From: Pseudopedobacter sp044361595
GTDB lineage: Bacteria > Bacteroidota > Bacteroidia > Sphingobacteriales > Sphingobacteriaceae
Length of the DNA stretch: 64,000 nucleotides
Direction: 5' to 3'
NCBI GenBank assembly: GCA_044361595.1
Contig: JBIKIN010000006.1
Location: 96,111 to 160,110 of the forward strand
Within the stretch, counting starts at the first letter, position 1, and each line of letters begins with the position of its first letter. Shown piece by piece: positions 7,836 to 17,800 of this stretch. The translations under genes were made by a program, and so were the position numbers. The notes under the pieces were generated by a model that worked only from the letters and a program-made list of their open reading frames with translations, did not search any database and was not told where the DNA came from.

Positions 7836-8879
7836 ATGGAAAACATAAAATTAACACAATACTCTCACGGCGCTGGTTGTGGATGCAAAATATCTCCAGC
7901 GGTTTTAGATAAAATTTTACATAGCGGGATTAAATACGAAGCCGACAAAAACCTTTTGGTAGGTAATGATACTAGAGATGATGCCGCTGCTTACGATTTA
8001 GGTAATGGAACAGCTTTAATTTCTACTACCGATTTTTTTATGCCCATTGTTGATGATGCCTTTGATTTTGGAAGAATAGCATCGGCAAATGCCATTTCTG
8101 ATGTTTATGCCATGGGTGGAAAACCCGTTCTAGCTATAGCAATTTTGGGCTGGCCAATTGATAAATTAGCGCCAGAAGTAGCACAAAAAGTTTTAGAAGG
8201 TGCTCGTTCCATATGTGCTGAAGCTGGGATAACTTTAGCAGGTGGACATAGTATTGATTGCCCCGAACCTGTTTTTGGTTTAGCCGTAAACGGAATTGTA
8301 GATATTAAAAATTTAAAGCAAAACAGTACCGCAACAGCAGGATGCAAACTCTATTTAACCAAAAACTTAGGTGTAGGCATTTTAACAACCGCACAAAAGA
8401 AAGGAATATTAAAAGTAGAACACGCAGATATTGCTCCAAAATCAATGTCTAAATTGAATAAAATTGGTGAAGTGATTGGCAAATTAAACTATGTAAAAGC
8501 CATGACAGATGTTACTGGATTTGGTCTTTTAGGGCATTTGTCTGAAATGTGCGAGGGCAGTAATTTACAAGCTGAGATTGAGTTTGATAAAGTGCCTAAA
8601 CTAAAAGTAATTGATGAATATTTAGAACAACAATCTATTCCAGGTGGAACCAATAGAAACTGGGCAAGTTACGGTCATAAAATTGGAGAGATTACAGAAA
8701 GACAAAAACATATTTTAGCCGACCCTCAAACTAGTGGCGGTTTATTAGTTGCTGTTGAGCCTCAGTTTACTCAAGAATTTGAAACACTTTTAAAGGAAAA
8801 TGGAATTTCAGAAGAAAACTGTATTTGCTTTGGTGAGTTAAAAGAGAAAGTTGAAGGGAAATGGATTGAAGTTATGTAA
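7836..8879 (+). CDS. selD: Selenide, water dikinase (selenophosphate synthetase)
   Basis: The 347-residue enzyme makes selenophosphate from selenide and ATP. The N-terminal loop SHGAGCGCKIS carries Cys15 and Cys17; Cys17 is the usual catalytic cysteine (in some organisms selenocysteine). Other signatures are ISTTDFFMPIVDDAFDFGRIA, SDVYAMGG, AGGHSID and DVTGFGLLGHL, and the ADPQTSGGLL C-terminal segment. Coupled to mnmH, so the selenium is most simply used for tRNA. No selA, selB or selC was seen in the window. Confidence 0.97.
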   Translation: MENIKLTQYSHGAGCGCKISPAVLDKILHSGIKYEADKNLLVGNDTRDDAAAYDLGNGTALISTTDFFMPIVDDAFDFGRIASANAISDVYAMGGKPVLAIAILGWPIDKLAPEVAQKVLEGARSICAEAGITLAGGHSIDCPEPVFGLAVNGIVDIKNLKQNSTATAGCKLYLTKNLGVGILTTAQKKGILKVEHADIAPKSMSKLNKIGEVIGKLNYVKAMTDVTGFGLLGHLSEMCEGSNLQAEIEFDKVPKLKVIDEYLEQQSIPGGTNRNWASYGHKIGEITERQKHILADPQTSGGLLVAVEPQFTQEFETLLKENGISEENCICFGELKEKVEGKWIEVM

Positions 8880-8981
8880 TCAATTTAACTATTTTTTGTC
8901 TTATTAACTTATCATTTGTTGCTATTTGATAAAATTTGAGAGGTAATTATTGTAACTATAGATTAATTTAAAAGGTTTTTT

Positions 8982-8989
8982 TAATTTTG
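8982..8989 (+). promoter_or_regulatory. -7-like element upstream of the TMTC-like gene
   Basis: TAATTTTG matches TAnnTTTG, 62 bp before the ATG at 9052. No -33 box at the proper distance. Confidence 0.3.
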
Positions 8990-9051
8990 ATATTAATTAA
9001 ATTCATCCAATTTAAATTATAATTGCAACCAAATAAAATTGATTAAACCCA

Positions 9052-11097
9052 ATGAGTAATACTAATAAAAACGTTTTCATTTTTGCATTTTTAACTCTTA
9101 TTACGCTTTGTTTAGCATATAGTAATCATTTTCAAAATGGCTTTCATTTTGATGATTGGCATACCATAGAAGAAAATCTTTTTATTAGAAAAATAAGCAA
9201 TATTCCTGCTTTTTTTCACGATCCAAAAATGTTTAGCGTAGACCCCGACCATTGGGGATTGCGCCCATTAGTGACCACCACATTAGCTATAGACTATTGG
9301 CTTGGCGATAGCTTAAACCCGTTTTACTTTCATTTATCTACTTTTCTATGGTTTATAATTTTGGGTGTGCTAATGTTTTACATGTACAAAAATTTACTTC
9401 AAAAATCTATTTCGAAGGAATTAACACCATATATAGCAATTCTTGCAACTTCGTGGTATTTACTACATACTGCTAATGCAGAAACAATTAATTATGTAAT
9501 ATCAAGGTCAGACGTACAATCTACTTTTCTAATCGTAGCCTCGTTTCTGATATACATTGTATATCCGCAAAAGCGAAAATATTACCTATACGTTTTACCT
9601 GCAATTATTGGTGTTTTTGCAAAAGAAACAGTTCTTGTATTGGTAATATTACTGTTTTTCTACCTTTTACTTTTTGAAGAAAATTTATCTATTGCAGACT
9701 TATTTACCATAAAAAAATTAAAAACCATTGGTAATACCATTTTAAAACTGCTACCAATCACCATTGTCATTATAGCGGTTCAATTTTATACCCTGTCGGC
9801 TGTAAAATCAATCCCTGGAATAAGTAATCCTTTTTTAGAATACTTGTTAACCCAAACTTATGTATGGTTAAGATATTTTATTACTTTTTTTATCCCCTTA
9901 AATTTAAGTGCGGATAGTGATTGGACAGTAATTAGCAACTTTAGTGATCCAAGAATAATTATAGGCGTTATATTCTTAATTGCTTACATCATCACCATTT
10001 TTAAAACATCTAAAAAGAAGGAAACTAAGCCTATTGCATTTGGTTTAATTTGGTTTGGCGCTGCTTTACTTCCAACTTCGTTAGCTCCTTTTGCAGAGGT
10101 AACAAATGATCATAGGATGTTCTTTCCGTTTATTGGATTGTCTTTAAGCGTAGTTACATTCTTTGGTTTAATTTATCAGAAATATCAGAATAACATAAAG
10201 GATAGTATGCTAAGCAGAATTGGTATTTCTACCCTAATTATGCTGGTATTAGGTTTAAACGCTTATGGGGTTTACCAAAGAAATAAAGTTTGGAAAACAG
10301 AGGCTACCCTTTGGTTAGATGTTACACAAAAAAGTCCTCTAAATGGTAGAGGGTTTATGAACTACGGCCTTACAGAAATGGCTATTGGTAATTATCAAAA
10401 CGCCATAAATTATTTTAATAAAGCCAGCGAATTACTTCCATATTACAGTTCTAATTATGTTAATTTAGGTATAGCAACCAATGGCTTAGGCAAAACTTCA
10501 GAAGCTGAACCTTATTTTAAAAAAGCCATTGAGCTTGCGCCAAATTCTTACCGTCCGTATCAGTTCTATGGACGCTATTTAAAAGATAATAACCGATATG
10601 ATGAAGCCATTGCAACACTTGAAAAAGCTTTATCTATAAATTCTACCTCGGCAGATATTTTTGAAATGTTATTTGAACTTTACAATCAAAAACAAGATTG
10701 GATAAAATTAAACTCCGTTTGTAATCAATATTTAAACATATTACCAAATAACGATTTGGCTAAAAGTTATTTAAAAGCAAGCGAAACTAAGACACCTTAT
10801 TACCCAAATCAAACTTTAGCGCAAAAGCCAAATGCCGATTTTTATATCAACCAAAGTTTAGCAAATTATAATCAAGGAGATTACCAAGCCTGTATTGATA
10901 ATTGTTTCAAAGCTCTTGAACTAGAACCAAACAGAATTGAAGCATTAATTAATATTGGAGCAGCCAATAATGCCTTAAAAAAATGGGAAGTTGCCATAAA
11001 ATATCTAAAAATGGCCGAGAAAATAGACCCTAAAAATAAATTGGTTATTGGGAATTTAAATTGGGCTAAAGACGAGTTAGCGAAGCAAAAAAAGTAA
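9052..11097 (+). CDS. TMTC-like multi-pass membrane protein with C-terminal TPR repeats
   Basis: The 681-residue protein has about ten membrane segments in its first 420 residues. The first loop after TM1 carries HFDDWHTIEENLFIR, where the paired Asp resembles the acidic catalytic loop of GT-C glycosyltransferases and of eukaryotic TMTC proteins (DUF1736-type). WGLRPLVTTTLAIDYW follows. From residue about 440 to the end there are about six tetratricopeptide repeats (for example GNYQNAINYFNKASELLP and RYDEAIATLEKAL). A lipid-linked sugar transferase acting in the envelope is plausible but unproven. The convergent genes at 11.1-12.7 kb also belong to surface carbohydrate work. Confidence 0.8.
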   Translation: MSNTNKNVFIFAFLTLITLCLAYSNHFQNGFHFDDWHTIEENLFIRKISNIPAFFHDPKMFSVDPDHWGLRPLVTTTLAIDYWLGDSLNPFYFHLSTFLWFIILGVLMFYMYKNLLQKSISKELTPYIAILATSWYLLHTANAETINYVISRSDVQSTFLIVASFLIYIVYPQKRKYYLYVLPAIIGVFAKETVLVLVILLFFYLLLFEENLSIADLFTIKKLKTIGNTILKLLPITIVIIAVQFYTLSAVKSIPGISNPFLEYLLTQTYVWLRYFITFFIPLNLSADSDWTVISNFSDPRIIIGVIFLIAYIITIFKTSKKKETKPIAFGLIWFGAALLPTSLAPFAEVTNDHRMFFPFIGLSLSVVTFFGLIYQKYQNNIKDSMLSRIGISTLIMLVLGLNAYGVYQRNKVWKTEATLWLDVTQKSPLNGRGFMNYGLTEMAIGNYQNAINYFNKASELLPYYSSNYVNLGIATNGLGKTSEAEPYFKKAIELAPNSYRPYQFYGRYLKDNNRYDEAIATLEKALSINSTSADIFEMLFELYNQKQDWIKLNSVCNQYLNILPNNDLAKSYLKASETKTPYYPNQTLAQKPNADFYINQSLANYNQGDYQACIDNCFKALELEPNRIEALINIGAANNALKKWEVAIKYLKMAEKIDPKNKLVIGNLNWAKDELAKQKK

Positions 11098-11118
11098 CTG
11101 TTTTTATTAACGGTTATA

Positions 11119-11826
11119 TTATAAGTCTATTTCTAAAATATAACCTCCTGCAGTCATCGGAAATATATTTTCTAAAACATTTATAATACTTTCTGAAGCT
11201 TGTACTATTGCTTTTTGTGGTTGCTTAGCTGCCATTATCATTTCGGTATATTTTACATGATAAGGAAAAATAGTCCACTGTTTAAACCCAGCAACACGGC
11301 ATAAGGTTGAAAGTGATTTGTAGGAATAAACCTGTAAATGATCTTTATGACAAGATTCTCTATTAAATAAAGAAAGTATCATATTAGAAAGTGAGGTAGT
11401 ATTTGGTGTAGAGCATATTAACTTTTTGCCAGGATATAGCTTTTTCATATCAGTTAAAAACCTTAATGAATCTGGCAAATGTTCTATCAACTCCCCTGCT
11501 ATAATAATGTCAAAATTATACTTTTCTAGCTCAGGGATTTTATCCAAATCATAAACACTACCAAAAAGTATTTCGGCATTTTCTCCAAATTTTATTCCAT
11601 TTGGTGGTAAAAGTGTAGAGTTATCAACCCCAATATGAGTTTTAGAAACTTTAGAAATTTCTTCGAACAAATAATTTCCCGAGTTCTCTTTAACCGTTGC
11701 AGTTTCATCAAAACAACCCAAATCTAAAACAACTTTACCTAGGCATTTACTAACTATATAATCTAAGCGGTTTACTGTTTTATTAACAGTTATTCTCTCG
11801 GTAGGCGTGTAATTTAGTGTTTGCAT
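11119..11826 (-). CDS. Class I SAM-dependent methyltransferase
   Basis: The 235-residue protein has SAM-binding motif I VVLDLGCFDE, an acidic motif II region (HIGVDNS), and the post-I segment FDIIIAGELIEHLPDS typical of UbiG/MetW-like methyltransferases. LFNRESCHKDHLQVYS follows, a region usual in methyltransferases of glycan clusters. A glycosyltransferase gene lies 79 bp upstream on the same strand, so a sugar or lipid-sugar substrate is plausible. Substrate not determinable. Confidence 0.88.
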   Translation of the reverse strand: MQTLNYTPTERITVNKTVNRLDYIVSKCLGKVVLDLGCFDETATVKENSGNYLFEEISKVSKTHIGVDNSTLLPPNGIKFGENAEILFGSVYDLDKIPELEKYNFDIIIAGELIEHLPDSLRFLTDMKKLYPGKKLICSTPNTTSLSNMILSLFNRESCHKDHLQVYSYKSLSTLCRVAGFKQWTIFPYHVKYTEMIMAAKQPQKAIVQASESIINVLENIFPMTAGGYILEIDL

Positions 11827-11905
11827 GTTAAATACTTAGCTCTTATAGCGCAAGGTGATTAATTTTATTGAAACTTTAAATTAAATTTATGAAGAAATAT
11901 GAAAC

Positions 11906-12694
11906 TTAAACCTGATTTCCTTTTTGCCCAAAAGCATAAAATTTAGAAATAATGAACCCAAAAAAGCCGCCCCAAATTTGGGTTAAAATTTTAAACTCTT
12001 CTTTTGTGCGCTTACCATTATTTAACTGAACAGTGGTTTCAGACTCTTGATGAATTCTATGCTTAACCAAATCTTTATTGATATATAAAAACATACCATC
12101 CTGATTGGCAATTTGCAACCACCCAAGCCAATCTAAAGCCACAACATAATCATTGTTAAATTTAAAATCTGTCAGCATCTTTAAATTATAAGTAACAGAA
12201 GGGCAACAAATAGGACTGCCAAAACTCAAAATCAGTTTTTTGATAAATTTAGTTTTATAAGCTGGTTTAAACTTAAAAGGCAACAACAATAGGTGTTTAA
12301 TTAATTTGTTTAACGATTGCTTTTTAATTGTTCCATTAACAATATCGCTGTAATCAGAAAACGCAATTGAAGTATTGGGATACTTTTCTAACTTGTTTAG
12401 AAATTCTTGAGTATAATTTTCTTCGTAAACATCGTCTTGGTGTGCTATAGTTACAAAGGATGTTTGAGCTTGCGCTAAAGCAAAATTCCAATCATTTGCA
12501 ATTGAAGTATCATTTTTCCGATTGACTACATAAGCTAATCTATACTTTGACGCTATATTTTCTATAAACAAACAAGGTGTAGAGGTGGTAATTAAAATTT
12601 CACTTTTTATCGTTTGTTTGAGTAAATTTTGAATACAAGCCTCTAAGTACGGCGACTCTTTGTAGGCTGGTATAACAAAAGTGTGCTTAAGCAT
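11906..12694 (-). CDS. Glycosyltransferase family 2
   Basis: The 262-residue protein starts with the GT-A nucleotide-binding strand HTFVIPAYKESPYLEACIQNLLKQT. The metal-binding acidic motif is HQDDVYEENY near residue 95, and the acceptor-side motif is DWLGWLQIAN. It lacks obvious transmembrane spans except a hydrophobic stretch near the C-terminus (GGFFGFIISKFYAFG). It probably adds a sugar to a surface glycan. A TAAATTTG -7-like box (12699-12706, read on the minus strand) lies 4 bp before the ATG. Confidence 0.88.
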   Translation of the reverse strand: MLKHTFVIPAYKESPYLEACIQNLLKQTIKSEILITTSTPCLFIENIASKYRLAYVVNRKNDTSIANDWNFALAQAQTSFVTIAHQDDVYEENYTQEFLNKLEKYPNTSIAFSDYSDIVNGTIKKQSLNKLIKHLLLLPFKFKPAYKTKFIKKLILSFGSPICCPSVTYNLKMLTDFKFNNDYVVALDWLGWLQIANQDGMFLYINKDLVKHRIHQESETTVQLNNGKRTKEEFKILTQIWGGFFGFIISKFYAFGQKGNQV

Positions 12695-12698
12695 GCTT

Positions 12699-12706
12699 CA
12701 AATTTA
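12699..12706 (-). promoter_or_regulatory. -7-like element directly before the GT2 gene
   Basis: Minus-strand TAAATTTG ends 4 bp before the ATG at 12694, another near-leaderless arrangement. No -33 box at 19-21 bp. Confidence 0.3.
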
Positions 12707-12976
12707 GTAAAGCAAAATAAAGAAATAGATTTTATTTTTTCTGATACATTAAACTGTTTAACGCAATAGGGATGCGAGTGCTTGGTGCATTTATTTGTTT
12801 TCTTTAAAACAAAAACAAATAAATTACGGAACCACAAAGCAGCCCGACCTGTGTTTTAGCCTTGTGTTTTGGCAAAAGGAATTGCCCTAATTTAGTTATT
12901 GATAAAATATTTTTTTAACACTAAAAACTTTACAATAATCATGGTGTTTAATGAGCAAAGAAATTAATTAATTTCC
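12707..12976. other. Intergenic region without a gene, holding a long A+T-rich inverted repeat
   Basis: No supported gene lies between the GT2 start and gcvP. ATTTATTTGTTTT (12789-12801) and AAAACAAATAAAT (12812-12824) form a perfect 13-bp inverted repeat with a 10-nt loop. A more G+C-rich stretch follows at about 12825-12890 and resembles other intergenic patches in the window. No glycine-riboswitch fold is evident before gcvP. Confidence 0.5.
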
Positions 12977-12984
12977 TAATTTTG
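12977..12984 (+). promoter_or_regulatory. -7-like element upstream of gcvP
   Basis: TAATTTTG matches TAnnTTTG, 69 bp before the gcvP ATG. No clear -33 box. Confidence 0.35.
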
Positions 12985-13053
12985 CAGCTTAAAATAAGCT
13001 TGAACTTTAACAAGTTTTATCCCGATTAAATTTTTTAAAAATATCCTTTTCTA

Positions 13054-15939
13054 ATGAAGTTAAATGTAGATTTTAAAGAGCAGTTTGAGCACCGACACAT
13101 TGCCCCAAATGAGCAAGATACACAGGCTATGCTTAAAAAAGTTGGTGTGAATTCTATTGATGAATTAATAGACCAAACTGTACCGGCTAATATTAGGTTA
13201 AAAGCACCTATGGATTTGCCAGCTGCCAAAAGTGAGTTTGAATATTTAAATGATTTACGCATAACGGCTTCAAAAAACAGGGTTTTTAAATCATACATAG
13301 GTCAAGGTTACTACGGTGTAATTGTACCTGGCGTAATACAAAGGAATATTTTAGAAAATCCGGGATGGTATACACAATATACTCCCTACCAAGCAGAAAT
13401 TGCACAAGGTAGATTGCAAGCTTTGTTAAACTTCCAAACAATGGTTTTGGATTTAACCGGAATGCAAATTGCAAATGCTTCTTTATTAGACGAAGGAACT
13501 GCGGCTGCCGAGGCTATGTTTATGCAATACAGTTTACGCAAAAAAACAGACGCGAAATCTTACTTTGTTTCAGAAGAGGTTTTCCCTCAAACCATAGATA
13601 TTTTAAAAACAAGAGCGCAACCTTACGGTATAAATTTAATTATTGGTAACCACCAAAATATAGAGTTAACTGATGATATGTTTGGTGCTTTGGTACAATA
13701 CCCAGCTGGTAAAGGTGAGGTTTATAATTACAAGGCTTTCGCCGATGCTGCACACGCTAAAGACATCAAGTTAACTGTTGCGGCTGATATCATGAGCTTA
13801 GCATTATTAACGCCTCCGGGCGAGTGGGGAGCTGATATTGTGGTAGGTACTACGCAAAGATTTGGTATTCCGATGGGCTTTGGTGGTCCGCATGCTGCTT
13901 TTTTTGCAACAAAAGAGGAGTACAAACGCAGTATGCCGGGCAGAATTATTGGTGTTACCATAGATTCACATGATAATTATGCATTACGTATGGCGTTACA
14001 AACTAGAGAGCAGCACATTCGTAGAGATAAAGCTACTTCTAACATTTGTACAGCACAGGCTCTATTAGCTATTATGGCTGGAATGTATGCTACTTACCAC
14101 GGGCCAAAAGGAATTAAAGCGATTGCTGATAGAATACATGGGTTTGCCATTTTGCTAAGTAAGGCTTTAGCCGAGTTTGGTTACGAACAATTAAATACAG
14201 CTTACTTTGATACGGTTAAGTTTAACGTAGGCGATTTGGTAAATCCAATTCATTCTGAAGCTTTAAACAACGAGTTAAATTTAAATTACGATGGTGAGAC
14301 CATTACTATTTCAATAGATGAAACAACTCGTTTACATGATATTGAAGTCTTACTTAAAGTTTTTGGAAAAGTTAAAGGTAAAAATGTTAACGATGTTAAT
14401 TTAGATACGCTAAAAGCGGATTTAAATAGTGTGATTCCTGCTGAGTTAGTTCGCCAGACAGCATTTTTAACTCATCCTGTATTTAACAAGCATCACTCAG
14501 AACATGAAATGTTGCGTTACATCAAATCTTTAGAGGCAAAAGATTTATCGCTTTGCCACTCTATGATTGCTTTAGGGTCTTGTACCATGAAGTTGAATGC
14601 AACAACCGAGATGATTCCGGTTACTTGGCCAGAGTTTGGAAACTTGCATCCATTTGCGCCAATAGATCAAACCGGCGGTTATATGCAAATAATGGCTGAG
14701 TTGAACAAATGGTTAAGCGAAATTACAGGTTTTGCAGCCATGAGTTTACAACCAAATGCAGGCGCACAAGGCGAGTACGCAGGTTTAATGGTGATTAGAG
14801 CGTATCATCAAGATAGAGGCGATTTCCACAGAAACATCGCTTTAATTCCATCATCGGCACATGGTACAAATCCAGCTTCTGCATCTATGGCAGGTATGAA
14901 AATTATAGTAACCAAATGCGATGATAAAGGAAATATTGATGTTGCCGATTTAAAAGCAAAAGCAGAGGAACACTCGGCTAATTTAAGTTGCTTAATGGTA
15001 ACTTATCCATCAACGCATGGTGTTTTTGAAGAGTCAATCATAGAAATTTGCGATATTATCCACCAGCATGGTGGCCAAGTTTATATGGATGGAGCAAACA
15101 TGAACGCACAAGTAGGTTTAACCTCACCGGCTAATATTGGAGCCGATGTATGCCACTTAAACTTGCACAAAACATTCTGTATTCCGCATGGTGGTGGAGG
15201 CCCTGGAATGGGTCCAATTGGCGTAGCTGCGCATTTAGTTCCGTTTTTACCAGGTCATTCAGTGATAGATATGGGTGGCGAAAAATCTATTTCGGCAGTA
15301 TCGGCGGCTCCTTGGGGTTCAGCATCAATATTGTTAATTTCTCATGCCTACATAGCTATGATGGGCGAAAAAGGATTAACAAATGCAACTAAAATCGCTA
15401 TTTTAAATGCTAACTATATTAAAGAAAGATTAGAAGGCCATTACCCAGTTTTATATGCTGGCGCTAACGGACGTTGTGCTCACGAAATGATTTTAGATTG
15501 CCGTAGTTTCAAAAATTTTGGAATTGAGGTAACAGATATCGCCAAGCGATTGATGGATTATGGCTTCCACGCTCCTACGGTTTCTTTCCCTGTTGCAGGA
15601 ACTGTAATGGTAGAGCCTACAGAATCTGAACCTAAGCATGAATTAGATCGTTTTTGCGATGCTTTAATTGCGATTAGAAACGAGATTTCTGATGTAGAAT
15701 CAGGTTTATTAGATAAAGTAAATAACCCACTTAAAAATGCTCCGCACACAGCAGCGGTAATTACTGGTAACGAGTGGGATAAACCTTATACTCGCCAAAA
15801 AGCTGGATTCCCTTTACCTTATGTTGCGGCTAATAAGTTTTGGCCATCTGTTGGTAGAGTGAATGATACTTTTGGAGATAGAACTCTAATTTGTACTTGC
15901 CCACCAATTGAGGAGTATGAAATGGATGTATTGGTTTAA
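13054..15939 (+). CDS. gcvP: Glycine dehydrogenase (decarboxylating), P protein of the glycine cleavage system
   Basis: The 961-residue single-chain P protein decarboxylates glycine with pyridoxal phosphate and passes the aminomethyl group to the lipoyl arm of H protein. The N-terminal half has FKSYIGQGYYG, PYQAEIAQGRLQALLNFQTM and DEGTAAAEAM; the C-terminal half has SLQPNAGAQGEYAGL, SAHGTNPASA and the PLP lysine at residue 706 in NLHKTFCIPHGGGGPGMG. Length matches the fused form found in most Bacteroidota. The other glycine cleavage genes are not in the window. A strong terminator follows. Confidence 0.98.
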   Translation: MKLNVDFKEQFEHRHIAPNEQDTQAMLKKVGVNSIDELIDQTVPANIRLKAPMDLPAAKSEFEYLNDLRITASKNRVFKSYIGQGYYGVIVPGVIQRNILENPGWYTQYTPYQAEIAQGRLQALLNFQTMVLDLTGMQIANASLLDEGTAAAEAMFMQYSLRKKTDAKSYFVSEEVFPQTIDILKTRAQPYGINLIIGNHQNIELTDDMFGALVQYPAGKGEVYNYKAFADAAHAKDIKLTVAADIMSLALLTPPGEWGADIVVGTTQRFGIPMGFGGPHAAFFATKEEYKRSMPGRIIGVTIDSHDNYALRMALQTREQHIRRDKATSNICTAQALLAIMAGMYATYHGPKGIKAIADRIHGFAILLSKALAEFGYEQLNTAYFDTVKFNVGDLVNPIHSEALNNELNLNYDGETITISIDETTRLHDIEVLLKVFGKVKGKNVNDVNLDTLKADLNSVIPAELVRQTAFLTHPVFNKHHSEHEMLRYIKSLEAKDLSLCHSMIALGSCTMKLNATTEMIPVTWPEFGNLHPFAPIDQTGGYMQIMAELNKWLSEITGFAAMSLQPNAGAQGEYAGLMVIRAYHQDRGDFHRNIALIPSSAHGTNPASASMAGMKIIVTKCDDKGNIDVADLKAKAEEHSANLSCLMVTYPSTHGVFEESIIEICDIIHQHGGQVYMDGANMNAQVGLTSPANIGADVCHLNLHKTFCIPHGGGGPGMGPIGVAAHLVPFLPGHSVIDMGGEKSISAVSAAPWGSASILLISHAYIAMMGEKGLTNATKIAILNANYIKERLEGHYPVLYAGANGRCAHEMILDCRSFKNFGIEVTDIAKRLMDYGFHAPTVSFPVAGTVMVEPTESEPKHELDRFCDALIAIRNEISDVESGLLDKVNNPLKNAPHTAAVITGNEWDKPYTRQKAGFPLPYVAANKFWPSVGRVNDTFGDRTLICTCPPIEEYEMDVLV

Positions 15940-15957
15940 ATATTAAAAATAAATTTC

Positions 15958-15995
15958 AAAAGTCCTGTTTTTAATTTAAGCAGGACTTTTTTTTT
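15958..15995 (+). terminator. Rho-independent terminator of gcvP
   Basis: AAAAGTCCTG (15958-15967) pairs with CAGGACTTTT (15981-15990) around a 13-nt loop, followed by a T run. Confidence 0.88.
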
Positions 15996-16122
15996 GCTTT
16001 CCCTCTTATAATCGGTGCAAGCTTTACGCTAAATTTTTTTGTCGTTTATATGCTGATAAGAGGCAAAATAGAATATCTCTTCAATCCCTAAAGCCCCTAT
16101 AAAATGGCAAATATTACGCAAC

Positions 16123-16151
16123 AAAAAAGGGAGGCGTTAATGCTTCCCTTT
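16123..16151 (-). terminator. Rho-independent terminator of pruA
   Basis: On the minus strand AAAGGGAAGC pairs with GCCTCCCTTT with one mismatch (16126-16135 with 16142-16151) and is followed by T residues, 21 bp after the pruA stop. Confidence 0.7.
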
Positions 16152-16171
16152 AAATAAAATATCTAAAAATG

Positions 16172-17800
16172 TTAACCCAAAAATGGATAACGATAATCAA
16201 CAGGCGGGTTAAATGTTTCTTTAATGGTACGCGGAGAAACCCATCTTAATAAGTTAAGCATAGCACCTGCTTTATCATTAGTTCCCGAGCCTCTTGCACC
16301 ACCAAATGGTTGCTGCCCTACTACAGCTCCAGTACATTTATCATTAATGTAGAAGTTTCCTGCCGAGTTTCTTAAAGCAACTGAAGCCTGCTCTATGGCG
16401 TATCTATCTTGAGAGAAAATTGCACCAGTTAAAGCGTAAGGAGAAGTTTCATCAATCAGTTTTAAAGTAGCATCAAATTCAGCATCATCATAAACATAAA
16501 TAGTTAATACCGGACCAAAAAGTTCTTCGCACATGGTTGTATATTTAGGGTCTTGGGTTACAACAACCGTTGGTTCTATAAAATAACCTACAGATTTATC
16601 ATATCCACCACCACAAATAATCTCTACATTACTATCTAATTTAGCTTGGTCTATGTATTTAGCGAGTTTATTAAAAGATTTCTCATCAATAACGGCATTT
16701 ATAAAGTTAGAGAAATCCTCAGTACCTCCCATTTTAAAAGAAGCAATGTCTTTCATCATTATGCCTTTAATTTGCGGCCATAAAGATTTTGGAATATAGG
16801 TACGAGAAGCGGCAGAGCACTTTTGACCTTGGTACTCGAATGCGCCTCTAACAATTCCTGTCGATGCCGCTTTCACATCTGCTGATGGATGAACTAAAAT
16901 AAAATCTTTACCTCCAGTTTCCCCTACGATTCTTGGATAGCTTTTATATTTATGAATATTGTTACCAATAGTTTTCCAAATATGTTGAAACACCGCTGTT
17001 GAACCTGTAAAATGAATACCAGCAAAATCTGGATGATTAAAAACAACATCTCCTACCTCAGGTCCATCAGCATAAATCAAATTAATTACACCATCGGGCA
17101 AACCTGCTTCTTTAAAAATTTTCATGGTAAGGTTAGCCGCATAAACTTGTGTATCTGCCGGTTTCCAAACCACTACGTTACCCATCATGGCACAAGAAGC
17201 AGGTAAATTACCAGCAATTGCGGTAAAATTAAATGGTGTTAGTGCAAATATAAATCCTTCTAAAGGGCGTTGCTCTAAACGGTTCCAAACTCCATCTGGC
17301 GAAACAGGTGGTTGCTGAGCATAAATATCAGCCATATAACTTACGTTAAAGCGTAGAAAATCTATAAACTCGCAAGCTGCATCTATTTCTGCTTGAAAAG
17401 CATTTTTAGACTGCCCAAGCATAGTTGCAGCATTAAGATCGTATCGATATTTGTTGGCTATTAAGTCGGCCGCTTTTAAAAAAATAGCTGCTCTATGTTC
17501 CCAAGCTAAATTTTCCCAATCTTTTTTAGCCACCAAAGCAGCATCTATTGCTTTTTGCACATGACTTTTGTTCCCATAACTAAAATGTGCCAATATATGT
17601 TGATGATCATGAGGTGGACTCACCGTTTTTTTATTCTCCGTTATTATTTCTTCACTACCAATGTACATAGGTATATCCACCATTTTGCTTCTAGCGTTAG
17701 CAATTGCTTTTTGCAATAAATCTCTCTCTTTGGTATTTGGAGCGTAAGAATATATAGGCTCGTTTATAGGTGTGGGTACTTTAAAAAATCCTTTAAGCAT
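16172..17800 (-). CDS. pruA: L-glutamate gamma-semialdehyde dehydrogenase (1-pyrroline-5-carboxylate dehydrogenase)
   Basis: The 542-residue aldehyde dehydrogenase oxidises glutamate semialdehyde to glutamate with NAD, the second step of proline degradation. Visible signatures are the NAD-site FTGSTAVFQHIW, the catalytic Glu in ETGGKDF, the catalytic Cys in YQGQKCSAASR, and EELFGPVLTIYVYDD. The C-terminal QQPFGGARGSGTNDKAGA is characteristic of the single-function P5C dehydrogenase. Length matches the mitochondrial-type enzyme. No proline dehydrogenase gene is adjacent. Confidence 0.96.
   Translation of the reverse strand: MLKGFFKVPTPINEPIYSYAPNTKERDLLQKAIANARSKMVDIPMYIGSEEIITENKKTVSPPHDHQHILAHFSYGNKSHVQKAIDAALVAKKDWENLAWEHRAAIFLKAADLIANKYRYDLNAATMLGQSKNAFQAEIDAACEFIDFLRFNVSYMADIYAQQPPVSPDGVWNRLEQRPLEGFIFALTPFNFTAIAGNLPASCAMMGNVVVWKPADTQVYAANLTMKIFKEAGLPDGVINLIYADGPEVGDVVFNHPDFAGIHFTGSTAVFQHIWKTIGNNIHKYKSYPRIVGETGGKDFILVHPSADVKAASTGIVRGAFEYQGQKCSAASRTYIPKSLWPQIKGIMMKDIASFKMGGTEDFSNFINAVIDEKSFNKLAKYIDQAKLDSNVEIICGGGYDKSVGYFIEPTVVVTQDPKYTTMCEELFGPVLTIYVYDDAEFDATLKLIDETSPYALTGAIFSQDRYAIEQASVALRNSAGNFYINDKCTGAVVGQQPFGGARGSGTNDKAGAMLNLLRWVSPRTIKETFNPPVDYRYPFLG

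Noticed and set aside
12841..13053. Possible glycine riboswitch before gcvP
   Set aside because: No paired glycine-aptamer core could be found by eye, and the -7-like box at 12977 would leave only about 60 nt.
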